Source of the DNA: Fluviicola sp.
GTDB taxonomy: Bacteria; Bacteroidota; Bacteroidia; Flavobacteriales_D; Crocinitomicaceae
NCBI RefSeq assembly: GCF_030151805.1
Contig: NZ_JASLCN010000222.1
Coordinates: forward strand, 1-8,382
Reading direction: 5' to 3'
Length of the DNA stretch: 8,382 bases
A program made the translations under genes and the position numbers. The notes beneath the pieces were generated by a model that saw only the letters and a program-made list of their open reading frames with translations, was not told where the DNA came from and ran no database searches. Below, piece by piece: positions 6,404 to 8,382 of this stretch. Within the stretch, counting starts at the first letter, position 1. Each line of letters begins with the position of its first letter.

Positions 6404-6998
6404 GGCTTTCCATCCAGATTTTTAAATTTCGCTTTCCATTTTGAATAGCACTTTTTACAGTGTTTAGCGGAATGTCCAGTTCATCGCTGATTTCCTGGTA
6501 ACTTTTATCCTGCAGATAAAACAGTTCGATGCAAATACGTTGTTCCTCTTTCAAATGTTGAATGGCTTGTTCCAGTTTTGTTAGTTTCAGTTCCCGCTCA
6601 AGCTGTTCTTCTGATTCCAAAGGTTCTGCTTGCAGTAAATTCTCGTGAATCGGAGTTTGAACGGTCTTTTGTTTACGCAGATGAATCAGGCATTCGTTTT
6701 TGGTCACCTGGTACAACCACGATTTGAAATGTTGAATCGCGTGTTTTTCTATTTTAAGGTTCAATTCTCCGAAAATTTTCATCGTGGTATCTTCGGCATC
6801 TTCATATTTTTTCAGGTATTTGATACACGTTCCCAAAACAAGATGTCCATAGCGTTCATATAATAAAGGTATCGTAAAGAGATTGGCTTCCTCTTTATAA
6901 CGTTGAATAAGTTCCAGATCTGTTAGTGAACTATACCTTTTATGTCCGCGTTGAAACAACATCATGACATAGAGATGCATTAAATGAAATAATTCCAT
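6393..6998 (-). CDS. ECF-type RNA polymerase sigma factor (sigma-70 family)
   Basis: It directs RNA polymerase to a specific promoter set. Region 2 spans about residues 40-110: LLYERYGHLVLGTCIKYLKK, then EDAEDTTMKIFGEL, then the helix FKSWLYQVTKNECLIHLRKQ for -10 recognition and melting. A Glu/Leu-rich linker follows (about 111-138). Region 4 (about 142-197) has LKEEQRICIELFYLQDKSYQEI and the helix-turn-helix ELDIPLNTVKSAIQNGKRNLK for -35 contact. Regions 1.1 and 3 are absent, as in ECF factors. The length of 201 includes an uncertain N-terminus: Met1, Met7, Met12 and Met13 are all in frame. Met12 or Met13 (near 6965) would leave about 80 bp to pfkA and put the start closer to the conserved domain. 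The stop overlaps the TPR membrane gene by 11 bp, marking a two-gene operon. Its target promoters are unknown. Confidence 0.92.
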   Translation of the reverse strand: MELFHLMHLYVMMLFQRGHKRYSSLTDLELIQRYKEEANLFTIPLLYERYGHLVLGTCIKYLKKYEDAEDTTMKIFGELNLKIEKHAIQHFKSWLYQVTKNECLIHLRKQKTVQTPIHENLLQAEPLESEEQLERELKLTKLEQAIQHLKEEQRICIELFYLQDKSYQEISDELDIPLNTVKSAIQNGKRNLKIWMESHEE

Positions 6999-7043
6999 AA
7001 AATTTGATTACTCTAAAAGTAAGCACTTAAATTTACAAGTATT

Positions 7044-8027
7044 ATGAGTGAAGTAAAAAGAATAGGAGTTTTGACATCGGGAGGAGATTCGCCGGGAATG
7101 AATGCCTGTATCCGGGCGGTTGTAAAAGCGGGAATCGGGAAAGGGGTGAAAATACTCGGAATTGAAGACGGTTATAAAGGAATGATTGAAAACCGGATCA
7201 AGGAATTGTCCTATAAAGATGTCAATAATGTAATCCATTTAGGAGGAACTATTCTTGGAACTGCCCGAAGTGATGCTTTCAGAACGTTGGAAGGAAGGCA
7301 AAAAGCGATTGCGAATTTGAAAGCACATCACATAGATGCATTGATTCTGATAGGTGGAGACGGAACCTTTGCCGGAGGAATGACCTTGACGAATGAATGC
7401 GATATTCCTGTTATCGGACTTCCTGGCACCATAGATAATGATATTCACGGAACAGATTTCACGATCGGTTACGATACCTGTTTGAATACGGTTGTGGAGG
7501 CGGTAGATAAAATCCGTGATACGGCTTCAAGTCACCACAGGGTGTTTTTTGTAGAAGTGATGGGAAGAGCTTCCGGTTATATTGCGTTAAACAGTGCCAT
7601 TGCAAGTGGGGCGGAATCTGTTTTGATTCCGGAAACAGTTACAGATATCCCGACCCTGGCCAAAGAGATCAAGGATCAGAACAAAGGAATCCGGAGTTCT
7701 ATTATAATAGTTGCAGAAGGAGACGAAGAAGGTGGAGCAAAAGAGATCATGGAAAAAGTGAAACCTTACTTAAAAGGATACGATTTACGCTATTCCATAT
7801 TAGGACACATTCAAAGAGGAGGAAGTCCGTCTGCTTTCGACCGGATTTTAGCCACAAGAATGGGAGTGAAAGCTGTTGAATTACTCCTTGAAGGAAAAAA
7901 ATCACTCATGATCGGGCAAATAGGACGGGATTTGGTGGTACGAAACATCCTGGAAGGAACTACCGGGACGGTATCTAACGACGATTCGGGGATTGAATTG
8001 CTGAAAGCTTTGTTGACGAAGAAATAA
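7044..8027 (+). CDS. pfkA: ATP-dependent 6-phosphofructokinase
   Basis: It phosphorylates fructose 6-phosphate to fructose 1,6-bisphosphate in the cytoplasm, the committed step of glycolysis. The length of 327 is close to that of E. coli PfkA. Motifs in order are TSGGDSPGMNA (11-21) for the ATP phosphates, GGDGT (104-108), PGTIDND (127-133) with the catalytic base Asp131, Arg166 and MGR (173-175) for substrate contact, and GHIQRGGSPSAFDR (254-267) with sugar-phosphate-binding His255 and Arg258. Gly at the position after GGD and Gly in PGTIDND mark the ATP type; PPi-dependent enzymes usually have GGDD and PKTIDND. The start at 7044 is right for the fold; the leader is A/T-rich without Shine-Dalgarno. 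It is divergent from the sigma-factor gene. No clear terminator follows; the tandem promoters begin about 90 bp downstream. Confidence 0.97.
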   Translation: MSEVKRIGVLTSGGDSPGMNACIRAVVKAGIGKGVKILGIEDGYKGMIENRIKELSYKDVNNVIHLGGTILGTARSDAFRTLEGRQKAIANLKAHHIDALILIGGDGTFAGGMTLTNECDIPVIGLPGTIDNDIHGTDFTIGYDTCLNTVVEAVDKIRDTASSHHRVFFVEVMGRASGYIALNSAIASGAESVLIPETVTDIPTLAKEIKDQNKGIRSSIIIVAEGDEEGGAKEIMEKVKPYLKGYDLRYSILGHIQRGGSPSAFDRILATRMGVKAVELLLEGKKSLMIGQIGRDLVVRNILEGTTGTVSNDDSGIELLKALLTKK

Positions 8028-8116
8028 AAGAAAAAAAACTTTGAAGTTTAACTATTCATATTTCAGTGACTTAACAATGTTGATGGAAAAAATTGAACAA
8101 ATTAATGTTTAAAACA

Positions 8117-8147
8117 CTTGGAAAAGTAAAAAGAGTGCGTACCTTTG
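8117..8147 (+). promoter_or_regulatory. Tandem promoter P1 (-33 CTTG, -7 TACCTTTG)
   Basis: CTTG (8117-8120), a 19-bp spacer and TACCTTTG (8140-8147) match the Bacteroidota housekeeping promoter pattern TTG-N19-TAnnTTTG. Transcription would begin around 8152-8156, at the base of a CGCTTA/TAAGTG hairpin. The spacing and composition match the two promoters that follow. Confidence 0.75.
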
Positions 8148-8369
8148 TCCCCGCTTAGAACGATAAGTGCTTCGGAAACGGAGAGTTGAAAATGAAGAAA
8201 AGGTTAACAAAAAGTTTTTAAAAAACTTTGCAGAATAAAAAAGTTGATTACTTTTGCAGCCGCTTAGAACGATAAGCGCTTCAGAAAGGGAGTATTTGAA
8301 AAGAGAAGGTTATCAAAAAAAAACTTTAAAAATATTTTGACAAAGGCTTGTTAAAAAAGAAAAGTTGAT
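8140..8369 (+). repeat. Duplicated promoter-leader module with 5' hairpin
   Basis: Two modules, 8140-8248 and 8249-8369, repeat the same order: -7 element, the 17-mer CCGCTTAGAACGATAAG (8151-8167 and 8260-8276, identical), a GCTTC-rich segment, GAAGG or AAAGG followed by GTTA-type words, an A/T-rich stretch with AACTTT, and then the next promoter. Within each, CGCTTA-GAACGA-TAAGCG (TAAGTG in the first copy, preserved by a G-T pair) forms a 6-bp hairpin at the predicted transcript start. The 112 bp between pfkA and the first -7 element hold no gene. Tandem strong promoters of this type are typical of rRNA operons in this phylum; the product gene is outside the window. Confidence 0.75.
8227..8256 (+). 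promoter_or_regulatory. Tandem promoter P2 (-33 TTTG, -7 TACTTTTG)
   Basis: TTTG (8227-8230), an 18-bp spacer and TACTTTTG (8249-8256) fit the same consensus, with the second copy of the leader hairpin just after it. It lies 109 bp downstream of P1, measured between the -7 elements. Confidence 0.8.
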
Positions 8370-8377
8370 TACCTTTG
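8347..8377 (+). promoter_or_regulatory. Tandem promoter P3 (-33 CTTG, -7 TACCTTTG), at the window edge
   Basis: CTTG (8347-8350), a 19-bp spacer and TACCTTTG (8370-8377) again match the consensus. The window stops five bases later, at CACCC, so the transcribed region is not visible. The last 13 bp before the -7 element of P2 and P3 share AAGTTGAT. P3 is 121 bp past P2. Confidence 0.78.
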
Positions 8378-8382
8378 CACCC

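Noticed and set aside
8030..8055. AAACTT-TG-AAGTTT as the pfkA terminator
   Set aside because: Six weak AT-rich pairs around a 2-nt loop cannot form a stable terminator, and no T-tract follows.

Overview
The window looks like a chromosomal segment of a member of Bacteroidota, most likely Flavobacteriales. I infer this from four things. One secreted protein ends in a type IX secretion (Por) sorting domain. Promoters match the phylum's -33 TTG / -7 TAnnTTTG pattern. Translation starts lack Shine-Dalgarno sequences and sit in A-rich leaders. Base composition is moderately AT-rich. A Fluviicola-like (Crocinitomicaceae) source is a guess. No mobile element, CRISPR array or tRNA is visible.

Left part (1-2569, + strand): two acyl-CoA enzymes, a PaaG-type enoyl-CoA isomerase/hydratase and a two-domain 3-hydroxyacyl-CoA dehydrogenase. 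They fit consecutive late steps of phenylacetate (paa) or related beta-oxidation chemistry. The first gene is preceded by a roughly 60-bp tandem repeat that contains hairpins and promoter-like sites. The two genes are separated by 262 bp holding a terminator-like hairpin and what looks like a collapsed relic of a four-helix-bundle (S23/IVP family) gene.

Middle (2570-5350, - strand): two exported proteins. Upstream is a family 16 glycoside hydrolase with an intact catalytic motif. Downstream is a small protein combining an endosialidase-type intramolecular chaperone (S74) with a T9SS sorting tail, followed by a strong terminator hairpin. Upstream of the hydrolase lies about 640 bp without an intact gene. 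It contains a long inverted repeat and a possible decayed LytTR-type DNA-binding domain.

Right part (5351-8382): an ECF sigma factor overlaps by 11 bp a single-pass membrane protein with a C-terminal, probably periplasmic, TPR region. The pair looks like a sigma/anti-sigma or sigma/sensor unit. It is divergent from pfkA (ATP-dependent 6-phosphofructokinase), with only about 45 bp between them. After pfkA come three evenly built tandem promoters with duplicated hairpin leaders, and the window ends just after the third -7 element. This arrangement suggests a strongly expressed stable-RNA operon, probably rRNA, just outside the window.

Most genes belong to known families. The parts most worth a second look are the sigma/TPR pair, the two gene relics, the repeat upstream of the PaaG-like gene and the triple promoter.
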